From Tubiluchus corallicola (Eukaryota; Priapulida; Priapulimorpha; Priapulimorphida; Tubiluchidae), in the NCBI GenBank assembly GCA_030141605.1, contig JAQGDQ010000096.1, positions 310,001 through 374,000 of the forward strand: DNA of 64,000 nucleotides, written 5' to 3'. Both the position numbers and the translations under genes were made by a program. The notes under the pieces were generated by a model, which worked only from the letters and a program-made list of their open reading frames with translations, was not told the DNA's origin and searched no databases. Every line of letters begins with the position of its first letter. Positions within the stretch are counted from its first letter, which is position 1. Below, piece by piece: positions 1-13,800 of the stretch.

Positions 1-1870
1 GTACTTATTTTGCACATACAAAGTAGACTTAGCAGCAAAAATTTCTTTATCAAGATCCTCGGCTTTATTGTTTAGTGAATTCATTTTCTCCTTCAGTTGT
101 GTGATGAAAACTCCCTGTTTAGTCAGTTGATCACTCTATAAAGTAAAACAGACGAAAATGCAATTAAAAGGCATTTTTAGCATAAAGAATTGAGTACCAC
201 TCAAACGTATAAATTAACAACAGATCCAGTTTTATTACATTGATTTTAAATGTTCTGTATAAGATATTAGGAGTGTTAATGTTGAAATAAATCTATACAA
301 GCAATTTTCATGTAAAGAAACACTTTACTGGATAACATTGCAGTTGTAAGAAGAAATTACTTTGAAAATTACTTACTAGCTGCAAGTTAGCCTGCTTAGT
401 TTCACTTGTAATTTGACTATGCAAAACCTTCACTTCTTCTCCAATAAATTTCCTTATTGCTGCTTCCTGGGGACAAAAATAAAAAAAATTCAAACGAAAA
501 AGAAAGTGCCATAGCTAATCACAAACTGCAGCGTTATCATTAATATTTTCATAATACTAAATTGTACTACAGTTTGCATTACAAAACAGTAGAATAAAAT
601 ACAAAAGTTGAACAAAGGATATGGCTGTCATAGTCTCGCATTCTGAATAACTGTACATATACAGGTATTTTTCTAGAGAAACAATGTCAACCTATACAGC
701 ATTAATTGTATCATTATGCTTGTTTTTCTCATTAGTTGCGTGATACAGCTACGCGTGAGTGGGGTCAGCAGTTGCATGATACAGCTACATGTGTGTGGGG
801 TCGGCAGTTGCGTGCATCTGCATAATATTATTTTACAGCAAAAAGAATGACAAAGTACGCACCTACGTCATACGTATCAAATCGAATGAAGAAAATTGAT
901 ATATCAAAAACATATGTAGAAATGCTAACTGTAATGCTTTTTTTATAAGTTGAAAGTTTATTATCTTGGATTGGATTCAATAATTATAATATAACGGGCT
1001 TACTTTAATAAATTTACACTTTGACTGAAACAATCTGTGATCACTGACATGTTGCAATGTACAGATTCAATTTAATAGTTGTAATATTTAATATTCGGCG
1101 TAAGACTATACTATTACTGCTTATATCATTATTTAGAAAGCAAGCATACCTTTAAAACTTAAAAAAAGGTTATATTTTCCATCTGTCAAGACTATACTCT
1201 TACAAAGTTACACAACTAATTTCACTGTGCTATGCACTGCACTAAAATGTTGACAAGCAAATATACTGGTACTGCTAAACATACCTGCTCAGAAGTTAAC
1301 TGACTGCTTTGACTATTATACATTTCTAATATCATTATTCTTAACTTGTCATTTAAATCCTGAACCTCCATTGGTGGTACTGGTTTATCTGTTTCCTGAA
1401 AAAGACACACGATGTAGCCTATAAAATTAAAAGTGACTAAACAACAGTAAGGTAATCTGCAAGTCTAGTTTAGACAGACAAAAAGTTACTTGAAGACTGT
1501 TCCATGTGAAAATATTAATGCACCACATAGCAACCACATTACTATCAAATTCCGTCCATCATCAGTATTCTGTTTCAATATCGTAATAGATATGAATGCA
1601 CGGCACCACACCAATAATTAGAAATGCTAAGGTAGCTTTGCTCTCACTGCTGCACAAGGATTTGCCACTGGTACAGACCCTATCCTGGCTATGTTCATAT
1701 ATGCACTGTATGTAAATGTTTTTGTTCTTGTGCTATTAATAAAATAAAATAACATTTCAGAAAATTTCCCAACAGTACCTTCAGTGAGAAAGTTGGTAAT
1801 TTTGGTAATGAAGGCGTAACCGGAAGATTCTCTATAATTTGTTCCCTGTTTTCATAAACTTGATATCCAC
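1..1870 (-). CDS. SUN-like gene exons 12-15: luminal stalk, coiled coil, open at window edge
   Basis: Exons 1779-1870, 1285-1395, 377-466 and 1-135 all join in phase 0 after the first. The product begins GGYQVYENREQ and goes on through Pro-rich stalk sequence. It then becomes heptad-rich and charged (VQDLNDKLRIMILEMY; EAAIRKFIGEEVKVLHSQ; FITQLKEKMNSLNNKAEDL), the pattern of the luminal trimeric coiled coil of SUN proteins. Each acceptor is a clear pyrimidine-AG and the donors are gtactg, gtatgt and gtaagt. The last exon could end at a GTATGT near base 20 or continue past the window; this cannot be decided. Introns here (467-1284, 1396-1778, 1871-2168) hold nothing recognisable. Confidence 0.75.
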
Positions 1871-4800
1871 CTAAACAGCAACAGTTTTTTTTATTTAAAA
1901 TCTTGCAATATCACTGACATGCCAATTTAAATTAAATTATGAATGCAGATATTAACCAGTTTGTTTTTGTTGGATGATTTCACTTTTCTGTTACAACTTT
2001 AACTTGACATTGTACATTTGTAATTGGTTACACATATTCCAGCTGCTTTCAAACAAATTTATATATCATTTTAGTCATTTAAATTAAACTTAGCCATTTC
2101 ATTTCTGCAAGAGTTTTACATGCTATTTGCTTTTAAGAGAATTCAAAAAAAAATTAAAAATAACTCACCAGTTAACAGTACAAGTGGTATGAGTAACAGA
2201 GGTAACCAAACACAACAAGCATGACGACTGGAATAAATTAAAAACAAGCATAAAAGACTCATTACTCATTAGGTTCAAATAATTGACAATTTACCCAAAA
2301 AGCATGTCCAACATTTTCAGTATAGCTATAACTATCTGTACACTCATAAGAATTACTAAATGTATCCTCGCATCAGATTTTTGACTAAAATAGAAACTTT
2401 GCCAAAACAATGCATTTTAACACACATCAGTAGAAGAAAAATGCATCAAAATTAATTCTTAGTCACCACCAAGTGATAACCTTAAACCTTAATGACAACG
2501 CGTCATAAAAAGGTTAGCACTTTAGGATTTGACAACAACAGGTCAAACGAAACAGAGGTAAGATAATATCGGGAATTCTCACTAGATGGCACTAACTGAA
2601 CTCACCGTGAAAGCATCCAAGCATCAATAAGTGAGACATACTCCCAAACAGATATCACGTATCTATAAATCCATGCCCTGATAGAGACAGTCTCTTTTAG
2701 TTCCTGTCTAATATTTTTAGATGGGTCAGATGGGACTGCTGAATTTACAGATCTTTGAACAATAGAAACAACTGATAAAACAGGGCGAAACAAAAACGAC
2801 AGCCATGTTCTCACCAAGTTGAATAGGAAACTCAGAAGCAGAAAAGGAAGCCAAAGTGGAAGAAGCAAAAACCAACCAATGCTATGCGAAAAAACCCAAG
2901 AATGGAATTGTAATATTTTCTTTCTAGTAACGTCAAAAAGAGACCTGTTCACTGCTTTAGATTCAGTATGTGCATCAAAAGCTTCAGTCTTTTTGCTCCT
3001 TGTTTCAATACATTCACTATTCTGAGAACTTCTTGTTAATATGCTTGAATCAGCCCCAGTTATCTTAGAGAACAAAATGACCGGCAGATACCAAACCATT
3101 CGTCCAATACTTGTGACACTTGTGCCAATCAGCTGAAGTTTGGACAACAGCCACACGTCAAAAAGTCCAATTACCCGCAGCAACCAAATCACACAGAACT
3201 TAATGCATTGCGCTAAATAAATAGGGAACATAATAATATGATAAAACGGGGTGAAAACTGAGCGAAAGAAGCTATTCTGAGGAACCTCCTGTACTTCCCT
3301 TTTTCCTGCACTTTGCACCAGGTGCACAGTCTTTTTAGCAGTGTACATTGTAGTGTGGCCTGTTTCGCTCGAAAATTCATCTCGATGACCTTCTTCATGT
3401 TGCTCAAGAGTGGATGACGACCTACTGACAACAGATCCAACTTTTGACAATAACCACATATCCAGTAGAAGAAAGTTTTGCAGTATCCAAACATTTGTAC
3501 AATATGCAGCATTTGCAAGGTAAACAGACCCGAGGAAGAGATAATGAAACGGTGTCCTAATAACACCCTTACATTCATGATCAAACATTGATTTCCTTAT
3601 CTCATTTGTCTGTTTTTGTCTTTCTTTACTCTGTACTGGAATAACTAAATCATACAACTTTTGAAAGGGTAAGGTAAGAGAAACCAAACCAAACCAGAGG
3701 ACATGGCGAAACATGTCAATGAAATTTGTATGTTGAACATTTTCAATGTTCTGTGAATCAACGGATGATTTCCACTGGGTGAGCATATCTCCAATCAGGA
3801 AAAAAGGTCCAAGAACAAGTGCAAGCATCCCAATAAATAAGTAAAAAGGTGAAAGGAGAACATGTAGTATAGTAAAGGCACATTCTTTTAAATAATGTGT
3901 CAACCCTCTGTCACTGCCCTGTGTAACCTCTTCTATGATCAGAACATCGGTTTCATCGTTACTTTCCACGACTGCAGCTTGGCGAGTTGAATACCTTCTA
4001 GCAGGTTTTGTGGATGATTTCACTTCAAGTGAACTCATTAACAGTTTACGCAAAACGTCAAAAATAAAGTAAAATGGGAAACTCAAAAGCATAGCAACAT
4101 TAAACATTAGCGTGAAAGGAAAAAGTACAAGTTTAGAGATGAATAGCCACAGCTTTTCATGAAATTCTTCTGTATCATCTCCTCCGTTCAATGTATCTGT
4201 TTGTGTTTCTTCTATAAGATCCTTTTCACAATGGCGTCCAAGTCGTTTTCCAACTACTTCATGTTCAGTATGATGAGACGTGAAAAAAGCATATCTTACT
4301 TGGTTTAACCTTGAAAGAAAAAAAGCATCACTTTTAGAAACTTTTTGTAAAAACCAGGCAGCAAGCCAATAAATGGACAACATGAGATAAAATGGAATAG
4401 AAAAAATGTAAGATAAGATTAATCCAACTTTGCTGTGGGGTTTTTCAATTTCCTTGTCCTCCTCTCCTTTCCTGAGCTCACTCACCATATCGACTTCAGC
4501 GCTCAAAATTCCTGCAGCTTTCAAGATATTGCTAACTCCATCACGTAACATAAACAAAATATGCCTGATTACAAACAATGGAAAGAGCAAAACAGTGACA
4601 CAAGTTGTGAACAATGTCATTAAACCAGAAAAGCGTGAATCTACTTCAGGTGTTTCTCTGACCGATGTCCAGCTAAGCACACACTGTGGGATAGCGAAAA
4701 ACGGTCCAAAAACAGCAAAAAAGCAACCTTGCAATAAACAAAATGGTGACAAAACTATGGCGGTTAAAACTTCAAAGATTTCCCTTGTAATGGAGGCCGA

Positions 4801-7800
4801 TTTGTCTACAAATGGCGTCCTGTCCTCAGTAGGCACAGCCCTCGTCTTACCCCTGGTCCTCATCGCAATAGGTTGTTTATCAGTTTTATGTAACCCTACA
4901 CTTTCTAGAACATACAGAAATAAGTACCAAGCAAAATGCAGCAGCCCACTTAAAGCATGAAACGGCAGCAACAGAATATTGCAAAGAACCGACCAAAGTG
5001 CACTGAAGACAGGTGCATGTGCTGCCCTCTCATCTTCTGGAATTACGCCAGGTTCATCTTGTGTCTGGTCAATAAATTGCTCAGACTTCCAGCTAGACAT
5101 TATTGTAGGAATCATCAAGACTGGCCTTACTATCATTAAAAAGGCTGTCATTAACAGATAAAAAGGTGAAAGCAAAACGTCAAACAAAATAGCTAGGAGC
5201 TCAGAGAGAATTGATTCAGGCTTGTCTTTCTTAATTAAAACAGCTTCTTGTTCTTCATCATCACTGAGAGACGTGTATTTTCTTTGTGACCGTCTTGTGG
5301 TTCTTGTAATTTGTTTCGCTGGCCGTCTTTCCAATACGGGACGCTCTGTTTTTCGAGTCAAAGCGTAACTAACATTCTCGTAAATAAGATAACCTGGCAG
5401 TATAAAAAGCGACTCGATAACCAAGAAAAACCCATTGATGATCAGCATATCCAAGCGAAGGATAGTTTCCCAGAAGCGTGTAAAAACTGAGCCATGCTTA
5501 ATTTTCTCAAGTTGTTCAGTGTCTTCATACTGAAATTCAGAATCTGTAGCTGGTGTGTACATTTCTTCAACTTCTAAAACTTCAGATTCGTGAATCAATT
5601 CTTTCATTCGCCTGGCAATGTACTTTAACGAAGAGAAGGGTAAAAACATAATGGTTTTCATGAATTCACAAAAAGATTGTATCAAGCTCTTTTGTGTGTA
5701 AGTTGGTGCTCTTAAATCAGTGAAGTAAGTTTGCGAAGCTTTGGCCTTCATCCAAGTAGCAATCCCTCTAAATATTCCAATGATGATACAAGCTGCATAG
5801 TATGGTGACAACAAGATCGTAAGTAAAAGGTTTCCTACAAACAACAAAGTACGTTGACTAAAAGTTAGCAGAGCATGGGTGATTTGGTACAATCCATTTC
5901 TCAGTGAAGCAAAGATTCCCACTGGCTGCCGCTTAACGTATCGTGAGTATCGGTCGTCTGAGATGCTCCACATGTCACCGTAATATCTATTAATAAAAAA
6001 TACAACTAAATTAAGAAAATTCAACATTATTTTCTTTCAGTACCCTAACTACAGATTGCAGAGACGGCTCATATACTGAAGTAAAAGTACTGTCAAAGCT
6101 AAAGCTACTACAAAACAATCAATAGGAGACTATGATCACTACACTAATACCGAAGAAGACTATCTATGAGAAAGCAAACATTAACACCACATGCTAATCA
6201 AGAAGCCAGTCAAAGCAAGCTATAATCTGTGCAGTTCACCACACAAATGAGAAGCCAAAGTACCAAATATGTGCAAAAACTACCGCCAGACAAGGAAAGC
6301 ATATAATAAAAACAATAGACAGCGTTTATCACTGAATGGGAGTGCCGTAAACACATGCATTCTACTATGTGAGCAGGAAAATTATCAACTTTTGAAAAAC
6401 ATGGCACCATATAAATTTTGTGAAAAAACAGTTAAGAAAGAATTACAAAAAAGTAATCCAGTTACTTTCAATTTTTAGGCAAAAAATAATTTGTCTCAAA
6501 CACCAATGTTAAACAATTTCTTAGAGAGTAAGAATTTAAGATAGGTGGCGGTTATTTCACCAATTAGCAACCAGCTTTACATATAACTTCGAGGAAAGAA
6601 CTGACCATGATACAACCATCACCAAAACTAAGAAGAGTAGAAGTAATCATACATTTCTTGGAAAGACAATCCAGAAACTATCACCGGACATGCAAAATTA
6701 CCCAAACAATGTGAAAACAACATCAGCAAAGCAAAGGGGACTAGTTTCATGATTTTCAATGTCATACAGTCAAAGTTTCAAAATGTATGAATCAAAATGT
6801 TGATGGTAGCGGCAGACCAAAGGATGAAAAAAAGATTAAAAAGGCACGATAGCTTCCAAAAGCTGATACCCCTTCAATTGACTGCCAATCTTTTGAAAGA
6901 TCCACTAAATTCTTTCACTTAGTTTCAATTTTTTACTGCATTATGTTACAGAGAGATTTGCAGATTGTAGCACAAAACTTAACATAAAAAAAATTAAGAA
7001 ACTGTAGTAAGCAGATGTCCATTGTTTGATACAGATGAGAATAGCTTACACAAAATGTGTGAGGTAACTTTAACAATAATTAGAATTGCCTGCCTGGGAA
7101 GAGAAATTGAATTATATACTGAAATAGGCTTGTAGGAGTATATGTCTGATTTCTCCATGTAAGTTAAAATATCAATAACAAGTCAACATATTTACTTTTT
7201 GATAGTTTGAACTTTACTAAAATAAATATAGGCCTAAGCAAATGTAATCAATAGATATCACAGAAATATGAGCTAAAACTAGATAAACAGGTTATGACAT
7301 TTCAGATAATTTCCTTATTTGTTATAGTGATCAAATGTTATAAAATTTCATGCAAAATGCACTGACAGTACAAGCAATAAACTTCAAAAAATGTTAACAA
7401 GTTCTAACAAAAATTTACAGAAAAAGCAAATACAAATCACAACCCTCATGCAAGCAAACAAGTATATGCACATATGACTAATGCTAAGCAAATAGCTGCA
7501 AGAAATAAATTAGCAAATTGCGGGTGCTTTAAAAGGGACAAAAGTTAATTTATCATCATACTCAAAAGTTTAAGTAGCAATTAAAGCTCAACAGCATTTA
7601 TCAGAAGTGGTTTCAGTTTAAATGTACAATTCATGTTTTGCTCACAGCTCCCCAAGTATCGGTTTCACTTTAGCTAAGCAACAGTCCAGAACTACAGAGA
7701 ATTTGTTGCACTGTGGATGGCAAGGAAAATAATTTGTCTAAATAAAAACATGCACATGAATTGTAATAAGTGGGTGAGTTGTAAATGTTGCATGTGTATT

Positions 7801-10800
7801 GGTAAATTTGTCATTGTGTTTTGTTATATTTAAAACATTGCCAACAGCAAAAAAATTATGTTTTGATTTTAATATTTCTGCACATATCATTTCCAATTAT
7901 TAAAATTACAATACCAGGTCCAAGATAATCAGATATCTCACATTAAATTTATTGATAACATTTTGTATAGTGGAGGGGGGCATTGCAGTCACAATTTCAC
8001 AAAGTCAGTAGCTGAAGCTAGCTTAATTGTTTTTCAAATTGTGGAAGTTAATAATAACTAAAAATAAAACAATGAAATGCAAATGAATTGAACTTTGTTA
8101 GCTCAAGCATTCTGCGCAGGTAGTTAAATACCATTCTCATTACAATACCACACTGAAAAATATATGATTACTTTGCAGTTAACTGTTTTAAAATTTGAAG
8201 GAAAAACAAAAATGCCGAAATACACTTTTAAATATACCGAAATTTTATTAAGTTCAGTTATGTGTCTTGCGAATCAAGAAATGGATAACAAAATGAATTC
8301 TTCAGTCTCTATCTGTTTGTTTCTCTCCCTCTCACTGTCTCCCTCTCCGTCTCCCCCCTCTCTCTCTGCCCCTCCCTCCCTCTCCCTCTCTCATATTTTG
8401 ATGAAAGCACTGTAACGTAAACATTTAAAAAAATCATAAATCAATGAATTTAGATTTGATCACTGTAAGAAGAGATCCAACTTAAGAGTATGTACTCAAA
8501 TTTGGGACAGGTGCATGCAACGACTGATAACCAGCGAAGGAGGGTGCAAAAATTTGGTCGTCTGAATGGAATGAGGTGGTAAGTCGAAACTGACTGATTA
8601 TATTTCATTTTACTGTATTTAGTTAATCATTTGTTCAATTTCGCACAGTTATCAGTCGTAATAGTCCTCTGTTACTACAATGTTGTGAACTGAATAAATG
8701 AAAATAGTGCATAGTGAATAAAATAGGCTAGTCATGAGCAAAAGCATGTGTATTGAAATCAGTTAGAAACAGCAGTGGTCATATGGTGTGTAATGTGGTA
8801 CATACTAATATAGGTTTGATAGTATATCCTTGTAGCGCACCACAGTTTATATATGTTTTTTTTCACTTTGATTATTTCAAATGGTTATGATACGCATTTT
8901 TTCTAAGTTGAGTGGGGCGAAAACTCAAAAGCAATTAGTTGCCCCTTCTCACCAAGACCCTGATTTCTGGCACGAAGGCAAATCGAATATATTTTCTTAA
9001 AATCTCAGTATCCCTAAAAATAACTAAGTTTTGAAGTTCCTTCACATAACCCATGAAGAAAGTTGAAAGATTATACAAATCAGTAAAACACTCAACCACT
9101 GCTGTAGAAGATGATTATTAAAAATCATTCTAATAACAAGATTTTTGAGTTATGAGTGCAATAGAGTGGAAAATAAAAAGAGCTATAACCAACAATTTTT
9201 TCCTTTACATAATTATGTCTTTTTTCTTTTACACATTTCCAAATGTGAAAGTTAAAAAACTGTTGTAATCAAAATTTAGTGTAATTTTTAGTGGTATTAT
9301 AATGAGAATGGGACAACAAGATAAAGAATTTGGAAACTTACATAACAGCAGACCATGAGGTCTGAGATTGACTATTTGGACTGCCAGCTTTGAGCGGCGT
9401 TTGAGTACTGGAGTTAACTTTCTCTTTAGGCCTAGTAATTTTAATATTTAACCACTATACTATTAAACATTAAAATTAACAATTTTGCTACATTTAGTAA
9501 ATTATTTGTATGTTTTTACCTACATCTTAACAACCAACTTTTAGGAGATAAAAGAAATAACCATTATTAAACTCGTATGAATTTAGAGTGTGTGATATGG
9601 TAGTAGATACCTGTCTACAGTGATCTAACTTCATGGTGAAAATCAAGATCAGATGAAGCAAGTAATGCAACACCCTGTCTAGCACTACCCATTTACCAAG
9701 TTTGACTGACTTGGTTAGTGGCACTCGAGGTATAATACGCAATTTTTGCATGGGTGCCTAATGTAAGATCCTATTTCTAGGATTTCTTCTGCCAACTAAT
9801 TATTTAGGTACAAAGCCTGCTTAGCTTGGCAACTTTGTAGAGAACAGTGGAGAACGATCAATGTTTGATATAAGACTTTACCATTTTCATGGTCAAAGGT
9901 TGAAAGTCAAGACCAAATGTTCCATAGCAACCCACTCTTTCACTATTAGTTCATATTACCAAATATAGTTGGCTTATCAACAAGTTTTATCACAACAGAA
10001 TGCAAAAAATTACTATAATCAGTTTGAGTAATACAGGTTTTTCAATATTACCGCAGTGATATTATATACGAAAAATATCCCCAACATAGAAGATTTAATC
10101 ATAATCTCTGCAATGAGAGAAGCAAAAATATGCGGTACAAAAATGCCATTCTTTGACACGAAGTCAACTTAACAACAGTCTTCAGTGTTATTAATTACCT
10201 AGATGATGACGGGTAAACTCTCCCATGGCGATCAGTGACAACACCTTTCGTAAAAATCTGCCAAAACGACCTAAAATGTAAGATAGCAAGCGATCAATGT
10301 TTTACAAATATTTGTAGTTGTCAGTTTAAAACAATCTTCAATTAAGTAGAAGCAGCAACACTAGAAAAGAAGCTCTTTTATCTAAAAGTAATAATGAAAA
10401 ATGCAATGCAATTTACCTGGACAAAAGCCAAGAGTCAATTGCAAGAACCAAGGATCCACCTGTCATCCACCAAATCCACGAAAAACATTTCACTACAATA
10501 AACAATTTTAATACTATTAGTTGTACGACATAAATAAATTCCTTTTCATTTATACATTATGCATATCCTTTCCACATATTCAAAGAAAAATGATAAAATT
10601 GCATTAATTAATTAGACTATGATTGTGATTGCCAGAGATTATAAACCACTACAGTTTATTTCAACAGTTGGAGAAAGGAAAAAGATGCTGAAAAGCTGTG
10701 GACTAGTCGGGATTTGAACCCGAGACCTGGGATTAGTACTTGCTTTCTCTGCCAGTTGAGCTATCAGTTAACATAACAGAGCCTGAGATTTCCTTCTTGT

Positions 10801-13800
10801 AGCACACTTTGTAGCCTGCTCTGTCACGTTGTTTGGTAGCAGAGCACGGGAGTATTAATCCTTGGTATAGGGTTCAATTCACGACTAGTCCACAATTTTT
10901 CAGCATCTCCATTCTTTCTCCAACTGTTGAAATAAACAGTAATGGTTTATAAAATCAGGTAATCACAGTCATAATCTAATTAATTAGTGATATCGTTAGT
11001 TGCCAGCTAATTTGAGAAACATGTCAAAACTTCTTCATGATATTACAGCAGGTTTTCAGTAACTTACAGTAAAGGTTGAACACTGCAAGCTGTACCACAT
11101 AATACCAGGTTAAAAGAGCCTATGACCAGCAGGTATTCTTATTAGCAAAAAAAGTGACTTACCAATGAAATTATAAAAACGAGTAGAAAAACTTTCAGGC
11201 GTTCTGCTGGTTGTTGTAGGTCGTTCAGCATCTTCATCAGATGAAACATCTGCACCTAAATGATCATGAGCATTGCACACATTCATGATAAAGCAAAAAA
11301 AATATCATCCACAAGCAAAAACTAATGACATCCAAATGAAGTTAAAACAAAGCTATCTTAAACTGATTATAAATTCTAACAATTTGTTTTTTATTGTATT
11401 TCATTTGCTGTACTCATGACATCAATTTTTAACAATCTGTCAGTGTTGTCATTTTAGTTAGTTAGTCTAGACAGTCATGATTTTTACTAGTCTAAAGTGG
11501 AGTTTATATAACATGTAGAGTGCCGAATAGATAAAATCAATTTATATCATTTTCAATAAGCACGTTTAAACTGCCTGCGTATGCGTTATTCTTTTGCTGC
11601 AGCAATTTCCTACTGATTTCTTCCTGCAGGCTATTTCGCAGGTGGAAAACATATCCGCATACTACTTAAACAAACACCAATTACTATGGGGAGGGACGAC
11701 GCTTGATCTTCCAAAACCGAATTAAATCTGAATCTCACATTTTTCCAGTTTCCAAAACCGAACCGAATTCAAATTTTTAATTCAATTTTGGAATCAGTGT
11801 AGTACAATGAATGTTTCATCAAATATATATATATATATATATACATAAAATGGTCTTGTATAATGATCTTGTTAAATACAGCAAAAAAGAAAATAATGCT
11901 AGTACTATGCAAAAAGGTATTATGTACCAAGAACACAGAGAGAAATTTTGGCATATATTATGACTGCACTTTCTGATTTGAAGCTAAATTAATAACGTTT
12001 AGAAAGTAAAAATAAATTAAACTCATAGATTGCTAAAATATCATTTGTGTTTAGAAGCACAATAACCAAAATCTTGTGCACAAGTTAGTGTCACTGCAGA
12101 AAATATTTAACGTCAGTCGTGCGTTAAGCTACGAATAATTTATGCAGTGCATAACTTTCACACAACCTCGCGAACACATTAAAGACGTCAACATGGTGAA
12201 GCACACTTTGCAAAATTTAACTTTTATTAGAGATTAAACTGGCAAGAAGGGAAAGTAAGAAAATATTATAGCACTAGTTGGCAGCGAATTTGCTCCTTAA
12301 TTCACGGTAAACACGAATTATAAAGATTGCTTCGCACTTTATTACAGAACCCCAAATCAGATGTGAAGCAGTTAAAGTAAAACCGGGAAGATCCGAATCA
12401 AAGCTTCGTCCCATCCCTAGTCATTATTCTTCCTCAGCAAAAGCAAAAGCTATTCTTACATTCTTTACATGTTTAGAACATTTTCTGGAAGCCCTGCTAC
12501 AGCTAACACACGTACGTATGTGTGTGTGTGGTACGCATGCATGCACATAAGTGTGGTAAGCTTGCATACTACAAACTAGGTGGTAAAATTGGAAATCTGA
12601 TAAAACTTAGGAAAAGTAAAAGTCACTAGCTGTCAACAAAACAACAAAAATTCCATTTGACTATAAAAATATAACAATAAAATACTTGCCATACGGCACA
12701 CCATATGAACCCGTTGCTGATTTTGCTGAAACAAATAAAACTAATATATAGACACATTTTAGCAAATCACAATGCCTGCTAGAAAAGAATTGCCAGCAAG
12801 AAATTCGCGCCATACATATTACATACAAGCTAAGCGGTATATCAGGAGTAGTACTAAACTAAGGAAATATGACGATCAAGCAACATTAAAACTTATATAA
12901 GAAACTAACAATCACTTGAATAACCAATACTTAAGACTACTGTATACTGGCTTGGACAATGCGGTAAATTCGGCAACCCAAAAGCCTCTACTTATACAAT
13001 AAAATAGAATTTTCAAGCTCATAACAGCTGCCAAAAAAATATGAACACGCAATTTAGTCCTTCGTACAATTGGGTTTAATAAAACTTCCTGATATTTATA
13101 CATCCGGAGTTATTCAAATTTAAGATGCTTATTGCCTGTATTTTCAATGACCATTTTGTATAAACAGGGAGCAGTTTACGAACACCTTGCTGAAACATCC
13201 TTTGAACAAAATTTAAAAATATTTTACCTGGTTCTAAACGAACATTTGATCGTGACGTACTACGGCTACTAGAGTTTCTACGAGGTCTGCTGCTTATTGC
13301 TTCTACATAAAGAAAGAGAAATATACTACAATATATATATAGAATTTTAAAAAATTCTACTAATTTCACTAGACTTTACTGCCAGTTCATAAGGCTATGA
13401 AGTTATGAACCACATTCTGCAACACAAATGAGTTACAGACCAATAATTAATGCCAGTGGTCAAGCACCAATTAATCTCTATCCACATATTACCAACAAAA
13501 TTATGATGTACATGCTATAAAATTGGTTAATTCACTTGTTAAAAAAGACAAATTACAAAGTTCGCAAGGTAAAAAATGTTACCTTGCATGTAGATCTTAC
13601 AACTATTTTGCTAAAAGATCCCTTTTAGCGAGAAACCATTGCACAGAGATGTTTTCAAAATTTAATAGATTTTTGTGAGTACATTAGCCAAAACCCTATT
13701 GTTACTGTTTGCTTTATAACGATAACGTTGCCCTTAAAGTTATCTCAAAAATACAGCTTCCTAAAACCAGTGCTCTAGGGATGATACTCTTTTAATGTCT

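Larger units (their letters stand above)
10603..11017. mobile_element. Foldback MITE with tRNA-like arms, copy A
   Basis: Long imperfect inverted repeat. The left end (AATTAGACTATGATTGTGAT) is mirrored at 10953-10986, followed inward by TTATAAACC, GTTTATTTCAACAGTTGGAGAAAG and a GACTAGTC-containing block on both arms (10699-10770 and 10824-10892). A second copy lies at 41155-41500. The 30 bp to the right of the right arm are also shared by both copies, so the true right end is near 11017. It sits in the intron between exons 6 and 7 of the SUN-like gene. Confidence 0.75.

Noticed and set aside
4430-4960. Plus-strand frame of 176 codons
   Set aside because: Antisense shadow of the giant SUN-like exon; no domain and no splice signals of its own.
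10258-10260. Closer acceptor ggcag for SUN-like exon 8
   Set aside because: It breaks the frame into exon 9, whereas the acceptor at 10271 keeps all downstream exons in frame.
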